DNA of 64,000 nucleotides from positions 1-64,000 of the forward strand of contig NZ_VWSF01000008.1 in the NCBI RefSeq assembly GCF_008629685.1, written 5' to 3'. Each line of letters begins with the position of its first letter. Position 1 is the stretch's first letter. The notes under the pieces were generated by a model. It was given only the letters and a program-made list of their open reading frames with translations. It did no database searches and was not told where the DNA came from. This document shows, in pieces, positions 33,234 to 43,335 of the stretch. The DNA comes from Adhaeribacter rhizoryzae. GTDB lineage: Bacteria; Bacteroidota; Bacteroidia; Cytophagales; Hymenobacteraceae. A program made the translations under genes and the position numbers.

Positions 33234-33743
33234 TTATTGCGCGGTAAATGTTAAATTAATTGTAGATGGAACCTGCGTGGTGGTGCCGGGTAAAGTTAAC
33301 CCTTCGTTAAAAGTTACTTTTAAAGTTTGGTTATTTAGGGTTACTACCTTTAAGTTTCTAGGGGCGGTAGAGGTTAAACCATAAGCAAGTAAAATATTGC
33401 CATTAATATTTAATATATCGCCGGTGGTTGCATTTTCCTGAAGGCTCCAGGTGCCCGAAACAGTTTGGGGCGCATTAGGCGTACATTTTGTTGGTCCTTC
33501 GTCAACCACTACAGCGCCGCCGGTATTAAAATCTAAAAAATTATCTTTTTGGCAATCAACCAGCAAACCATAAATATCAAATTCAGTGGATAAACCCGTA
33601 GGTACTGCTTTGGCTTCTGTTACCTTCCAGTTTTTAGCCATTAAAATATCTTGTTTTGTTGGTTTAGCATCGTCGTCTTTGTCGCAGCTAGCCATTACAA
33701 AGGTTAAAACAAACAAGAAGATAAGTGCACTGTAATTTTTCAT
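33234..33743 (-). CDS. Lipocalin-like lipoprotein, copy 3 of 3
   Basis: I start this at ATG 33743 (MKNYSALIFLFVLTFVMASC), as the longer frame adds 14 residues before an obvious lipoprotein signal. The 169-residue product has CQKDNFLDF, VVDEGPTKC, PQTVSGTWSL and a final strand INLTFTAQ. It is the first of the three tandem paralogues and the most diverged in the middle. Confidence 0.75.
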   Translation of the reverse strand: MKNYSALIFLFVLTFVMASCDKDDDAKPTKQDILMAKNWKVTEAKAVPTGLSTEFDIYGLLVDCQKDNFLDFNTGGAVVVDEGPTKCTPNAPQTVSGTWSLQENATTGDILNINGNILLAYGLTSTAPRNLKVVTLNNQTLKVTFNEGLTLPGTTTQVPSTINLTFTAQ

Positions 33744-33889
33744 AGTAAAAGATTTATTTGAATAAATTATTGATGAATAAAGCAAAAGTAGTAAAACATT
33801 CTACAGAAAAAATAATCTTTCGGGTAAGGTAACCGGAAGCCGGACCGTACTATAACCGCTGAACTTACCCTATTATTGCCTGCAAAAAT

Positions 33890-33916
33890 AAAAAGCTGCC
33901 TAATCGGCAGCTTTTT
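33890..33916 (-). terminator. Rho-independent terminator
   Basis: A perfect 11-bp stem, AAAAAGCTGCC/GGCAGCTTTTT, with a 5-base loop and T tracts on both strands. It terminates the SGNH hydrolase gene. Confidence 0.85.
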
Positions 33917-33933
33917 ATTTTATTCAGGTTGTT

Positions 33934-35421
33934 TTAAGGCGTTGGCAAATTATTCAGGCGGTAATCGCTGAGCTTAACTGGGGGCAAGGTAGACCCAAAA
34001 GCCGCATTAATAGCCTTAATAAATTCGTTGGCAATTAGGGCCTGGCCGCGCGGGTTGGGGTGTACGCCATCTAACGAAAACAGGCCGGCCGGTGGTGCCA
34101 GGGTATTCTCCAGGGCACTTAAATTACTTAAAGCAATATTCATATCGGCCAGGGCAACCCGGTTGTTGCGGCCGGCTACTTCCTGCTTTATAATATTATT
34201 TAATGCGTTTACGCGGTTGGTTACCAACGTTGCTTCGGCCTGATCGAGTACGTACTGGTTTGGAATAGGCGTGGTAATGCCCCAACCGGCTCGTTGGTTT
34301 GGATTGCAAGCACTAATAGGACCGGCCAGTAAATTATCCTGGGGTGTTAATAAAGTCAGGAAATCTTTGGTGGGGTCTAGGTGGCGCAAGCCGGTGGCGG
34401 TGGTAATTACCGGGTAATTTACTTTACCAGCCTGAAAGTTTACGCCGGCCGCAGCTGGTCCTAACTGGCTGTAAGCCGCATTGAGGCCCGCCGCCTGGGC
34501 TGCCGATAAATTAAACGGAATAGGAGCATTGGCCCCGCCTGCGGTAAGTCCGGCGTTTACCAACTGAAAGAAAGGCAATTTGGTAACATTTGGTACGGTA
34601 GCAATTGCGCCTTTGGTATTAGCCCCTGTAGAAAGCAAAGCATCTAAGGCACTCTTTAGCGCGGCCCCAAACACCAGCGGGTCGGTCATGTCGTTCGGGC
34701 CATAAGTTGCGGGGTCGGTACCCGGATTGGCGTTAGCGTTGCCGCCGTTTATGGCATAAAGCAGTACATCGTTATTACCTAACCAGTAAGTAAAGAAAGT
34801 GCCTTTAGCCGCTACCGCATCGGCAATAACACTGGTAGCCGGAGATGAAGCAAAACGCCAGAAAAACGGATTGCCAACGGTGGGGCTGGCACCGTAACCC
34901 GGTATCAGCACATGGTAACTCCGGGCGCCCGGTACACCAAAATTGTTCAGTTCGGCTTTATTACCGGTAAAAGGGGCCAGGTTTTCGCCGGGTATGGTTG
35001 GGCCGGGAGTTAGGCCCAGCGTTTTGGTTGCTTCTGCATTGGCACAGGTAGGTAATAAAAACTTAAACCGGCCCACCGGCACACTAGCACCGTTTACCGT
35101 GGCAAAACCACCAAAGCCCACTCCGCCTTCTGTGCCAAATATTGGAAAATTAAAAGGTTTATCGCCGTTTACTGATTTCATTCTTTCGGCCAGAATAGCC
35201 GCATAAGCATTTCGCTGCCCTTCCAGGTACAAGGCATTATCCATAAACCCGGCTGTAATAGAATTACCTACAGCTACATATTTGCTAAAATCAGCGGTGC
35301 CGGCTACCGGCGGGGTTCTTGGGTTGGTGGGGTCTTCGGCCGGTTCGGGCGGGTTATAGGAACATGCTGAAATCAGGCTGCTGAACAACAAGCCGGCAGC
35401 TAATATTTTTATATTTTTCAT
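33934..35421 (-). CDS. SGNH/GDSL-family hydrolase lipoprotein
   Basis: I start at ATG 35421 (MKNIKILAAGLLFSSLISAC), which gives a lipoprotein of 495 residues. Block I is YVAVGNSITAGFMD, with Ser in a GNS-type variant of GDS. Block III includes YWLGNNDVL with the N of the oxyanion hole. Block V is DGVHPNPRGQALIANE with the catalytic Asp and His. It is an esterase or lipase with an unknown substrate, presumably anchored in the outer membrane. It follows the TonB-dependent receptor gene by 55 bases, so the two are probably one operon: a receptor with a surface esterase. Confidence 0.8.
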   Translation of the reverse strand: MKNIKILAAGLLFSSLISACSYNPPEPAEDPTNPRTPPVAGTADFSKYVAVGNSITAGFMDNALYLEGQRNAYAAILAERMKSVNGDKPFNFPIFGTEGGVGFGGFATVNGASVPVGRFKFLLPTCANAEATKTLGLTPGPTIPGENLAPFTGNKAELNNFGVPGARSYHVLIPGYGASPTVGNPFFWRFASSPATSVIADAVAAKGTFFTYWLGNNDVLLYAINGGNANANPGTDPATYGPNDMTDPLVFGAALKSALDALLSTGANTKGAIATVPNVTKLPFFQLVNAGLTAGGANAPIPFNLSAAQAAGLNAAYSQLGPAAAGVNFQAGKVNYPVITTATGLRHLDPTKDFLTLLTPQDNLLAGPISACNPNQRAGWGITTPIPNQYVLDQAEATLVTNRVNALNNIIKQEVAGRNNRVALADMNIALSNLSALENTLAPPAGLFSLDGVHPNPRGQALIANEFIKAINAAFGSTLPPVKLSDYRLNNLPTP

Positions 35422-35476
35422 GGGAATATGCTTGATTAAAATGCGCATCTGTAAAAAAGTTTTTTCGCGGGCCTGC

Positions 35477-38287
35477 TTATTTCAATAATTCGTCGAAGGT
35501 GATAGAAAGGTAATAAACGCCGCCTACATAAGGGCCACCGTACACGGTGCGGTAGTAATTGTTGGTAATATTAGAGCCACCCAGTTTAAAGATAGATTTA
35601 ATGCTGGGTACCTTATAACTTACCTGCGCATCTAAAGTGCCATAAGCCGGGATCTCGGCATTATTTATACCCGGTATAAAGCTCGATTGCCAGATGTAAG
35701 CATCGGACCAGCGGTAAGCCACACTAAAGCCGGCATTTTTATAGAAATTACGATTGGCCAGGGTTACGTTAAATTTCCATTCGGGGGTATTAAAGCCGGG
35801 TACCTGGTCCGGATCGTAATCTTTGCCCAAGTTTAATTTATTCCAGTTGGTGTTGCCGCTAAGGGTGTAGCCTTTGGGTAAGGAATAAGTAAGGCCTAAG
35901 CTGGCGCCCTGGGCCGCTACTTTTTGGGTAGCATTAGAATATAACTGGTAAGGCTGGAAATTATTCGTGGCCACATCAAAAGCTACGGCTTCGTTGCCGG
36001 TACCGGTTTCGTTGCGCACCACCTGGCTGTTACGGGGCTGAATAACCGTGTAGTTCAGAATAAAATTATTGTAGCTGCTGTAATAATAATTTAGATCGAA
36101 TAATAACGATTTATTCAGGGTAAGGCCTTTGTAGCCAATTTCGAAAGCTTTAATCTGCTCTGGTTTTACGTAATTAACGTTGGCCGGCCGCAGCAGCCGC
36201 GCGTTTTGAATAACTGCCCGGGATGAATTAGCACCATTCGCCACATCGGCCCCTACCTGCGCGGCAAAAGCCTGCACCGATGATAAACTTATTGCATTTG
36301 CGTTTGGACCGTAGAGGTTAAGCCCCTGGCTGGCACTCGGCACACCGCCGACCAATATAGCCTGGCCTACGTTTAAGAAAATAAACTGATCCTGGGTAGT
36401 AGGGTTCCGGAAACCGGTTTGGAAAGAAGCCCGGAGGTTGTGGTTTTCGGCTAAGGTAAATACTGCCGAAGCGCGGGGCGTGAGGCGGCCTTCAAAATTC
36501 TCATTTTTATCGAAACGCAGCGAGCCGGTAACTTTTAAGCGATCGCTCATCAGGTTTTTAATGGCTTGCAGGTAAGCGCCGTATTCGTAAATGGTAATAT
36601 CGTTGCCGGTAGTATCACTAAAAATAGTGCCGCTGGAGTTTAAATCGAATAACCGGTAACTGCCCCCCACTTGCACATCGGCTATTTTACCTGTCCACTT
36701 ACTAAAATCGTACTGGCCTTCGGTGTGGTACAAACCGGTTGCATCTTTAAACTGGGCACCGGTCCGGAAATCGGGCTCGCTGGCTAAGCGGTCTTTTTCC
36801 CGGTCAAATTCGGGCGTGCCGGGCAGCAGCCGGTTTCTATCGGCAAAGGTGCGGGCGGCATCGTGGTTGCTGGGGGTAATGCCCGGTACCGCACCCAGGT
36901 AAGCGCCGGCATATTCCGAAAACCATTGTTGATCTGGTTTCCAGGTACGGTTTAAGTTAAGCGCCAGAAAGCGGGAGTCGTAAGAATTACCGGCATCTTC
37001 GAGGGTAGCATACGACCGCAGAAAATAATTAGCGCCGCGCAGTTCTACCTTATGTTGCTGCAAAATAAAATCTTTAATGCCGTAACGGTTAGCCCCTTGG
37101 TAAACAGCGGTACCCTGGCCTATTTTAAATTGGTAAATAGCTTCCAACCCTTCGGTTACCCGATAATGCAAAGCCGCATCGCCTTTTAAGCTGAAAGTAT
37201 TATAATCTACCAGGTCTTTCTCTTCGTAAGGTGTACGCGCTACCCGCACCGAGGAGCCACCCGGACCAATGGGTATACCGGCTACGGCTTCGTCGCCGTA
37301 TAAATTTAAAGCGTTATAAGCCGGATTACTAGGGTCGTTGCCCAGGGTAGGACGGGTAAACGGATCAACGTTTTCGGTGCTACTGGCGTGCCAATCCAAC
37401 GCTTTGGAGTACGAAAAGTTTACTTTAAAGGCAAACCGGTTATTAAAAGCTTTGGCGTAGCGAACCATGCCTTCGTACATGGGGCTGGCGTCGGCATCGG
37501 CGCTGTTAATATGGTTTACTCCAATGCGGGCCATGGCGCTCAGTCCCTGAAACTCAAACGGGCTTTTGCTGGTCATGGAAAGTACGCCGTTAAAAGCATT
37601 AGGACCGTATAAAGCCGAAGCTGCACCCGGCACAATCTCTACGCTGTGCGCATCCAAATCCGAAAGGCCTACCATGTTCCCTATCGGAATATTCAGGCCG
37701 GGTGCCTGGTTGTCCATGCCATCGATAAACTGTACAAAGCGCGGATTGGTGGTACTGTTAAAACCACGGGTATTTATTACCTTAAAACCCATACTGCTGG
37801 TAATCATATCCACCGATTTTAGGTTTTGCAAGCCTTCGTAAAAGCTAGCGGCCGGCGTTTCCCGGATGGCCAAAATATCCATCTTTTCGATACTGATGGG
37901 TGCCTTCAAAATATTCTCTTCTACCCGCGAAGCCGTAACTACTACTTCCTGCCCCAGCACCGATACCTCACTTAGCACCACGTTCAGGTCTGAGCGGTTA
38001 CCCGTTATATTAAATTCCTGGGTCTGAAATCCTACATAAGAAAATACCAGTGCAAAGGGTGTTTCGGTAGCAGTGGTAAGCGTATAGGTACCACGGTTGT
38101 CGGAGGTAGTACCAATTACTTTGCCTTTTACATAAATATTCACCCCGGCCAGGGGCGTATTTGTTTTGGCATCGGTAACCCGCCCACTAATTGTTACGCC
38201 GCTTTGGGCGTAGCTTTCAGCACAACAACTAAATATTAGGGCGAGTAATAAAATTAAAAGTGGTGGTTTTGGTAAATAAGTAGGCAT
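35477..38287 (-). CDS. TonB-dependent receptor, SusC-like organisation
   Basis: A 936-residue outer membrane receptor. It has a signal peptide (end near SYAQSG), a carboxypeptidase-like domain (GRVTDAKTNTPLAGVNIYV near residue 35), a plug with QEVVVTASR near residue 110 and SSMGFKVINTRGF, and a long barrel that ends LSITFDELLK. No SusD gene adjoins it; a lipoprotein SGNH hydrolase follows instead. The ligand is unknown, perhaps an ester-containing compound given the neighbour. Confidence 0.88.
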   Translation of the reverse strand: MPTYLPKPPLLILLLALIFSCCAESYAQSGVTISGRVTDAKTNTPLAGVNIYVKGKVIGTTSDNRGTYTLTTATETPFALVFSYVGFQTQEFNITGNRSDLNVVLSEVSVLGQEVVVTASRVEENILKAPISIEKMDILAIRETPAASFYEGLQNLKSVDMITSSMGFKVINTRGFNSTTNPRFVQFIDGMDNQAPGLNIPIGNMVGLSDLDAHSVEIVPGAASALYGPNAFNGVLSMTSKSPFEFQGLSAMARIGVNHINSADADASPMYEGMVRYAKAFNNRFAFKVNFSYSKALDWHASSTENVDPFTRPTLGNDPSNPAYNALNLYGDEAVAGIPIGPGGSSVRVARTPYEEKDLVDYNTFSLKGDAALHYRVTEGLEAIYQFKIGQGTAVYQGANRYGIKDFILQQHKVELRGANYFLRSYATLEDAGNSYDSRFLALNLNRTWKPDQQWFSEYAGAYLGAVPGITPSNHDAARTFADRNRLLPGTPEFDREKDRLASEPDFRTGAQFKDATGLYHTEGQYDFSKWTGKIADVQVGGSYRLFDLNSSGTIFSDTTGNDITIYEYGAYLQAIKNLMSDRLKVTGSLRFDKNENFEGRLTPRASAVFTLAENHNLRASFQTGFRNPTTQDQFIFLNVGQAILVGGVPSASQGLNLYGPNANAISLSSVQAFAAQVGADVANGANSSRAVIQNARLLRPANVNYVKPEQIKAFEIGYKGLTLNKSLLFDLNYYYSSYNNFILNYTVIQPRNSQVVRNETGTGNEAVAFDVATNNFQPYQLYSNATQKVAAQGASLGLTYSLPKGYTLSGNTNWNKLNLGKDYDPDQVPGFNTPEWKFNVTLANRNFYKNAGFSVAYRWSDAYIWQSSFIPGINNAEIPAYGTLDAQVSYKVPSIKSIFKLGGSNITNNYYRTVYGGPYVGGVYYLSITFDELLK

Positions 38288-38823
38288 AAAATTTATAAGC
38301 GTTTAAGTTAATGCAGTGGCCAAAATAATTGTAACAAAGTAAGGATAAATTGTAATGTAAGCAATGAAGTATTACCTATATTTTATATGGAAAAATGCCT
38401 TTTTTTGGTTCGTATCGGTATATTCTAGCTATTTTGAGCACTAGTAAAGTTAAAGGGGTAAAAAGAAGTTTGTTAAAATGGCTACGCTTGTTAAAAGGCC
38501 TGGGCCTAAGCATTTTTTACCCGCAGTGCAGTAGCTTACAACCAAAAAAAATACCACCGTAAACAGGTTTAATAGGGCGGCTCCTAACATGTCTGTTTCT
38601 TTATTATTTTAATGATTCAAATAATTAAAAGTCAACTGTTTAATCTAATTATTTTTGGCGTTGCCTGGTTTCAGATGAAGCTGATTTTAGTAGAAATGCT
38701 TATTAACAAGCTTTTTAGATAAGCAGAACCGCGACTTTAAAAATAATATTTAATTTTTGCGGGTTTCTGTTTACCTAAATGCCCGAACAACGTTTAGTGA
38801 AACCTGTAACTTTTAGGTAGAAT
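38288..38823. other. Long divergent intergenic region
   Basis: About 535 AT-rich bases between the divergent receptor gene and the flavoprotein gene. It must hold both promoters. No gene, repeat or RNA is supported. Confidence 0.5.
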
Positions 38824-39717
38824 ATGTACGATGTAACCATAATTGGAGGCGGGCCGGCCGGTTTAAGTGCGGCGTTGTTGTTGGGGCGCTGTATGCGCAA
38901 GGTTATTTTATTCGATAGCGGCGAGTACCGCAATGCCTGGTCAGATGCCATGCACGCTTTTATTACCCGCGACGGCATTAATCCCCGCGATTTTATAAAA
39001 GAAGCCCGGAAAGATCTGGAGAAATACGATTTTGCGTTTAAAGCCAAAGAAATAGTAAAAGCGCGCTGCTCGGGTGGCTTTTTTGAAGTGACAGATAGCG
39101 ACGACCAGGTTTATCTTTCCCGGAAATTATTACTGGCCACCGGTATTCAGGACCGCTGGCCCCAGATACCCGGCTGCGAACCTTTTAATGGCAAAAGTAT
39201 ACACCACTGTCCGTATTGCGATGGTTGGGAACATAAAAATACCGCTTTGGGTGCTTACGGCAAAAACCGCGATGCCATTGGGTTGTCGTTGTCGTTAAAA
39301 ACCTGGAGCAGCGATGTTACACTTTACACCGATGGTACCCGCCGGTTACGCGCCGCCGATGCGCAATTACTGGAGCGAAACAAAGTAAAAATATGTACTG
39401 CCCCTATTGAACGGTTAGAAGGAGAAGGTTCTACGCTGCAAAGAATAATATTACAAGGCGGCGGCAGTATGCCCTGCGATGCTATCTTTTTTTCAACCGG
39501 CCAGGATCAGCGGTCTACCCTGGGTCGCCAGTTAGATTGCGATTTCACCAGCAAAGGTGTTATTAAAACGTATCATCAGCAGCAAACCAACGTGTCTGGT
39601 TTGTACGTAGCCGGCGATGCGGCCCGCGATATGCAATTGGTAATTGTGGCTGCCGCCGAAGGTACCAAAGCCGGCGTAATGATTAACAAAGAACTTCAGG
39701 AAGAATTCCGGCTGTAG
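38824..39717 (+). CDS. Thioredoxin reductase-like FAD/NAD(P) oxidoreductase
   Basis: A 297-residue flavoprotein. The FAD motif is IIGGGPAGLSAALLLGR near residue 7. The CPYC motif in HHCPYCDGWEHK near residue 132 has the position of the redox cysteines of thioredoxin reductase. VAGDAARDMQLVIVAAAEGTKAG is the C-terminal FAD-binding segment. Its nucleotide-binding loop (GAYGKNRDA) departs from the usual GGG-SA motif. It may reduce a thiol partner or be a diverged member acting on other disulfides. Confidence 0.8.
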   Translation: MYDVTIIGGGPAGLSAALLLGRCMRKVILFDSGEYRNAWSDAMHAFITRDGINPRDFIKEARKDLEKYDFAFKAKEIVKARCSGGFFEVTDSDDQVYLSRKLLLATGIQDRWPQIPGCEPFNGKSIHHCPYCDGWEHKNTALGAYGKNRDAIGLSLSLKTWSSDVTLYTDGTRRLRAADAQLLERNKVKICTAPIERLEGEGSTLQRIILQGGGSMPCDAIFFSTGQDQRSTLGRQLDCDFTSKGVIKTYHQQQTNVSGLYVAGDAARDMQLVIVAAAEGTKAGVMINKELQEEFRL

Positions 39718-39737
39718 CAGATACATCAGCCACTAAC

Positions 39738-39785
39738 AAACGGTTAAAATATTTGTAAACAAAAACGGTTAAAATATTTGTAAAC
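39738..39785. repeat. Two-copy 25-base tandem repeat
   Basis: AAACGGTTAAAATATTTGT and the bases after it occur twice with a 25-base period (39738-39760 and 39763-39785), just before the next gene. It could include regulatory sites or be a simple slippage duplication. Confidence 0.8.
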
Positions 39786-39822
39786 AAATATTGCCATACG
39801 AGCCGATAAAGAATATTTCGGG

Positions 39823-40791
39823 ATGAAAAAACACATGGTTTTTTTGTTATTGCTGCTCTTCTGGCCGGCTGGTAATATTTTTTCGTGGGGTTTTTACGCG
39901 CACCAACGCATTAACCGGTTAGCGGTGTTTACCCTGCCGCCCGAAATAATTGGGTTTTATAAAAAGCACATTATTTATATTACCGAGAATGCCGTTAACC
40001 CCGATAAACGGCGCTACGTGGTAAAAGCCGAAGGTCCGCGCCATTTTATTGATTTAGATGTTTACGGCGATAGCGCCCAATACAAATTGCCCCGCAACTG
40101 GCCGGAAGCCGTAGCCAAATTTGGCGAAGACTCACTGGCAAAACACGGGGTACTGCCCTGGCATTTAAATTTTGTAAAATATCAGTTAACCGAAGCTTTT
40201 AAGCACCACGATGTACCGGCAATATTGCGGCTATCCGCCGATTTAGGCCATTATTTAGCGGATGCCTGCGTACCCTTGCATACGACCCGCAACTACAACG
40301 GGCAATTTACGAATCAGCACGGCATTCATGGGTTTTGGGAATCGCGGTTACCGGAGTTGCTGGCCGGCAATTACGATTTTTTTGTAGGACCGGCAGCTTA
40401 TGTAGAAAAACCGCAGCAGAAAGCCTGGGATATTATAATCCGGTCGCATGCGGCCTTAGATTCGGTGCTCCGGTTCGAGAAAGAAGTAGCCGCCCAATTA
40501 CCCGAAGACAAAAAATATACCTTTGAGGAACGCAACAATATTACCGTTAAAACCTATTCCAAAGCTTACACTACTAATTACCACCAAAAGCTGAAAGGGC
40601 AGGTAGAACGGCAAATGCGCTACGCTGTTTGGTTGGTGGGTTCTTTCTGGTACACCTGCTGGGTAGATGCCGGACAGCCAGATTTAAATAATTTACAACC
40701 CCTCACCGAAGCGCAAAAACAACAACTGGCAGCAGAACGCCAACAATTAAAACAGGTTGTAGCCCCAGACCGGCCACACGAAGCCGAATAA
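39823..40791 (+). CDS. Zinc-dependent phospholipase C/S1-P1-nuclease-like protein, exported
   Basis: A 322-residue protein with a signal peptide (MKKHMVFLLLLLFWPAGNIF). The mature protein begins SWGFYAHQRINRLA; the tryptophan and histidine are the zinc-binding N-terminus of the phospholipase C/P1-nuclease fold. Further ligands fit HFIDLD, DLGHYLADACVPLHTT and HGFWE. Bacteroidota proteins of this type are annotated as zinc-dependent phospholipase C family; the substrate is uncertain. It is a single gene, probably periplasmic. Confidence 0.75.
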   Translation: MKKHMVFLLLLLFWPAGNIFSWGFYAHQRINRLAVFTLPPEIIGFYKKHIIYITENAVNPDKRRYVVKAEGPRHFIDLDVYGDSAQYKLPRNWPEAVAKFGEDSLAKHGVLPWHLNFVKYQLTEAFKHHDVPAILRLSADLGHYLADACVPLHTTRNYNGQFTNQHGIHGFWESRLPELLAGNYDFFVGPAAYVEKPQQKAWDIIIRSHAALDSVLRFEKEVAAQLPEDKKYTFEERNNITVKTYSKAYTTNYHQKLKGQVERQMRYAVWLVGSFWYTCWVDAGQPDLNNLQPLTEAQKQQLAAERQQLKQVVAPDRPHEAE

Positions 40792-40947
40792 AATATTTTA
40801 AATACCCATCCGTTAATATCTCTAATGTTTTTCGAGCTGAATGAGCCTGGAAGGCTACAGTTAAAATATTAATAAAGCAGGCGCTAAAATACGTGCGGCT
40901 GAACTGGGCTTATTTCGTAATTTCGAAAATTAAACAGTACTTAATTA

Positions 40948-43149
40948 ATGATGAATAAAACCACTTCTTTACTGGTTGCTGGGGGCATAAGCTTACTGGT
41001 TGCCTGCCAATCGGCCAAAAATAATACGCCGGAGACCCAGGATGCTGTTGCCACGGCCACCGAAGATACAACCAACATGAATAAGGCCGCTATCGCATAT
41101 CCCGTAACCGAAAAAGTAACCCACACTGATAATTACCACGGCACCGAAATACCCGACCCGTACCGCTGGCTCGAAAATGATACTACCGCCGAAGTTGCTG
41201 CTTGGGTACAGTCCCAAAACAAGGTTACTTTCGATTATTTAAATAAAATTCCGTTTCGGGATAAAATAAAAGAGCGCTTAACCAAAATCTGGAATTACCC
41301 GAAATATGGTACCCCTTTTAAGCGCGGCGAAAAGTATTATTTCTACAAAAACGACGGGCTGCAAAATCAGGCAATATTATATGTGCAGCAAGGCCTAACG
41401 GGTACCCCACAAGTTTTCATCGACCCAAATAAATTTTCTTCGGATGGTACCACTTCTTTAACCACCGTCAGCTTTTCGAAAGATAATAAATACGTGGCTT
41501 ACGGTACTTCGGGCGGCGGCTCCGACTGGAACGAATTTTACGTGCTCGATGCGGTTACGAAAGAAAAATTAAACGATAAACTGGAATGGATTAAATTTTC
41601 GGGGGCAGCCTGGTTTAAAGATGGCTTCTTTTACAGCCGCTACGATGCGCCTAAAAATGGCAGCAAACTGGCCGCCAAAAACGAATACCACAAAGTCTAT
41701 TACCACAAATTGGGTACGCCGCAGAGCCAGGATAAATTAATTTACGAAGACAAAACCAAGCCACTGCGGTACTTCAGCGCCCAAACCACCGACGATGAAA
41801 AATATTTAATAATTACCGTTTCGGAAGGTGCTACCAGCACCAATGCCTTGTACGTAAAAGACCTGCGCGACGAGAAAAACGCATTTATGCCGGTGGTTAG
41901 CAATTTTACCGCCGAATATAATGTAGTTGATAATATTGGTGATAAGCTGCTGGTACAAACCACTTATAAAGCGCCAAAAAACCAGTTAGTACTCATCGAT
42001 CCCAAAAAGCCGCAACCAGCTAACTGGAAAACCGTGGTACCCCAATCGGAGAACGTAATTACGGGTGTCTCTTTAATTGATAACCGGTTAATTGTAGATT
42101 ACATGAAAAATGCCGCCAGCGAAGTAGTGGTGTTTGATGTAAACGGCAAGCGCCTGCACGGGTTAAAACTGCCCACTTTGGGTACCGTAACTGGTTTTAG
42201 CGGGAAGAAAGAAGATAAAGAAGTGTTTTATACTTTCAATTCCTTTACTTATCCCAGCGCCATTTATAAATATACGGTAGCCACCAATACCTCCGAGCTG
42301 TTCCGGAAAACCGATCTGGATGTGAACATGGACGGCTACGAAACCAAACAAGTATTTTACCCGAGCAAAGACGGCTCCAAAGTGCCCATGTTTATCGTGC
42401 ATAAAAAAGGCTTGGTGTTGGACGGCAAAAATCCTACTTACCTGTATGGCTACGGGGGGTTTAACGTGTCGTATACCCCAAGTTTCAGTATTTCGCGGAT
42501 GTTGTGGCTCGAAAATGGCGGTGTGTTTGTGCTGGCTAACCTACGCGGCGGGGGCGAGTTTGGCGAAGAATGGCACCAAGCCGGCATGACCCCCAACAAA
42601 CAAAACGTGTTTGATGATTTTATTGCGGCCGCCGAATATTTGATTCAGGCGAAATATACCTCCCCGGAAAAACTGGCTATTGCGGGCGGCTCTAACGGTG
42701 GTTTACTGGTAGGGGCTGTAGCCAACCAGCGTCCCGAATTATTTAAAGTGGCTCTGCCGGCCGTGGGCGTAATGGATATGCTGCGTTTTCATAAGTTTAC
42801 CATTGGCTGGGGTTGGGTACCAGAATATGGCTCCAGCGATAACCCCGAGCAATTTAAAAACCTGCTTCAGTTTTCGCCGCTGCACAATATTAAAGAAGGC
42901 GTTAGCTATCCGGCTACATTGGTTACCACCGCCGACCACGACGACCGCGTAGTACCGGCCCACTCGTTTAAATATATTGCCCGCTTGCAGGAGAAAGGCG
43001 CCGGGCCAAACCCGTACTTAATTCGCGTAGCAGTAAATGCCGGCCATGGCGCTGGTAAATCTACGGCCCAGCAAATAGCAGAAGCCACCGATATCTGGGC
43101 TTTTGTGTACCAGAATATGGGCGTGAATCCGTATAACTCGCCTAAATAA
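40948..43149 (+). CDS. Prolyl oligopeptidase-family serine peptidase (S9A), lipoprotein
   Basis: A 733-residue protein with a lipoprotein signal (MMNKTTSLLVAGGISLLVAC); either ATG, 40948 or 40951, can serve. The N-terminal beta-propeller begins after DPYRWLENDTTAEVAAW, a family hallmark. The catalytic Ser is in AGGSNGGLLVGAV, the Asp in DHDDRV and the His in NAGHGAG near the C-terminus. It should cleave small proline-containing peptides. It is probably periplasmic or outer-membrane anchored and is transcribed alone. Confidence 0.93.
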   Translation: MMNKTTSLLVAGGISLLVACQSAKNNTPETQDAVATATEDTTNMNKAAIAYPVTEKVTHTDNYHGTEIPDPYRWLENDTTAEVAAWVQSQNKVTFDYLNKIPFRDKIKERLTKIWNYPKYGTPFKRGEKYYFYKNDGLQNQAILYVQQGLTGTPQVFIDPNKFSSDGTTSLTTVSFSKDNKYVAYGTSGGGSDWNEFYVLDAVTKEKLNDKLEWIKFSGAAWFKDGFFYSRYDAPKNGSKLAAKNEYHKVYYHKLGTPQSQDKLIYEDKTKPLRYFSAQTTDDEKYLIITVSEGATSTNALYVKDLRDEKNAFMPVVSNFTAEYNVVDNIGDKLLVQTTYKAPKNQLVLIDPKKPQPANWKTVVPQSENVITGVSLIDNRLIVDYMKNAASEVVVFDVNGKRLHGLKLPTLGTVTGFSGKKEDKEVFYTFNSFTYPSAIYKYTVATNTSELFRKTDLDVNMDGYETKQVFYPSKDGSKVPMFIVHKKGLVLDGKNPTYLYGYGGFNVSYTPSFSISRMLWLENGGVFVLANLRGGGEFGEEWHQAGMTPNKQNVFDDFIAAAEYLIQAKYTSPEKLAIAGGSNGGLLVGAVANQRPELFKVALPAVGVMDMLRFHKFTIGWGWVPEYGSSDNPEQFKNLLQFSPLHNIKEGVSYPATLVTTADHDDRVVPAHSFKYIARLQEKGAGPNPYLIRVAVNAGHGAGKSTAQQIAEATDIWAFVYQNMGVNPYNSPK

Positions 43150-43237
43150 CTGATAAATAAATTCAGCTGGGAAGTACGCTGCATAATATTAATCCGAAAT
43201 AATCTGAATGGCTTAAAAGAATTTTTCGAACTCACAT

Positions 43238-43298
43238 AAATTAAAAATGGTAACCCGAATGAATAAATGCTGTTCGTTCTGGTTACCATTTTTAATTT
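43238..43298. terminator. Long AT-rich inverted repeat, probable bidirectional terminator
   Basis: An 18-bp perfect stem, 43238-43255 paired with 43281-43298, contains AAAAATGGTAACC and its complement. It lies about 90 bases past the peptidase stop and ends in T-rich sequence on both strands. Confidence 0.7.
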
Positions 43299-43335
43299 TA
43301 CATTATTATTAATGACCAATATTTATACCCATAGC

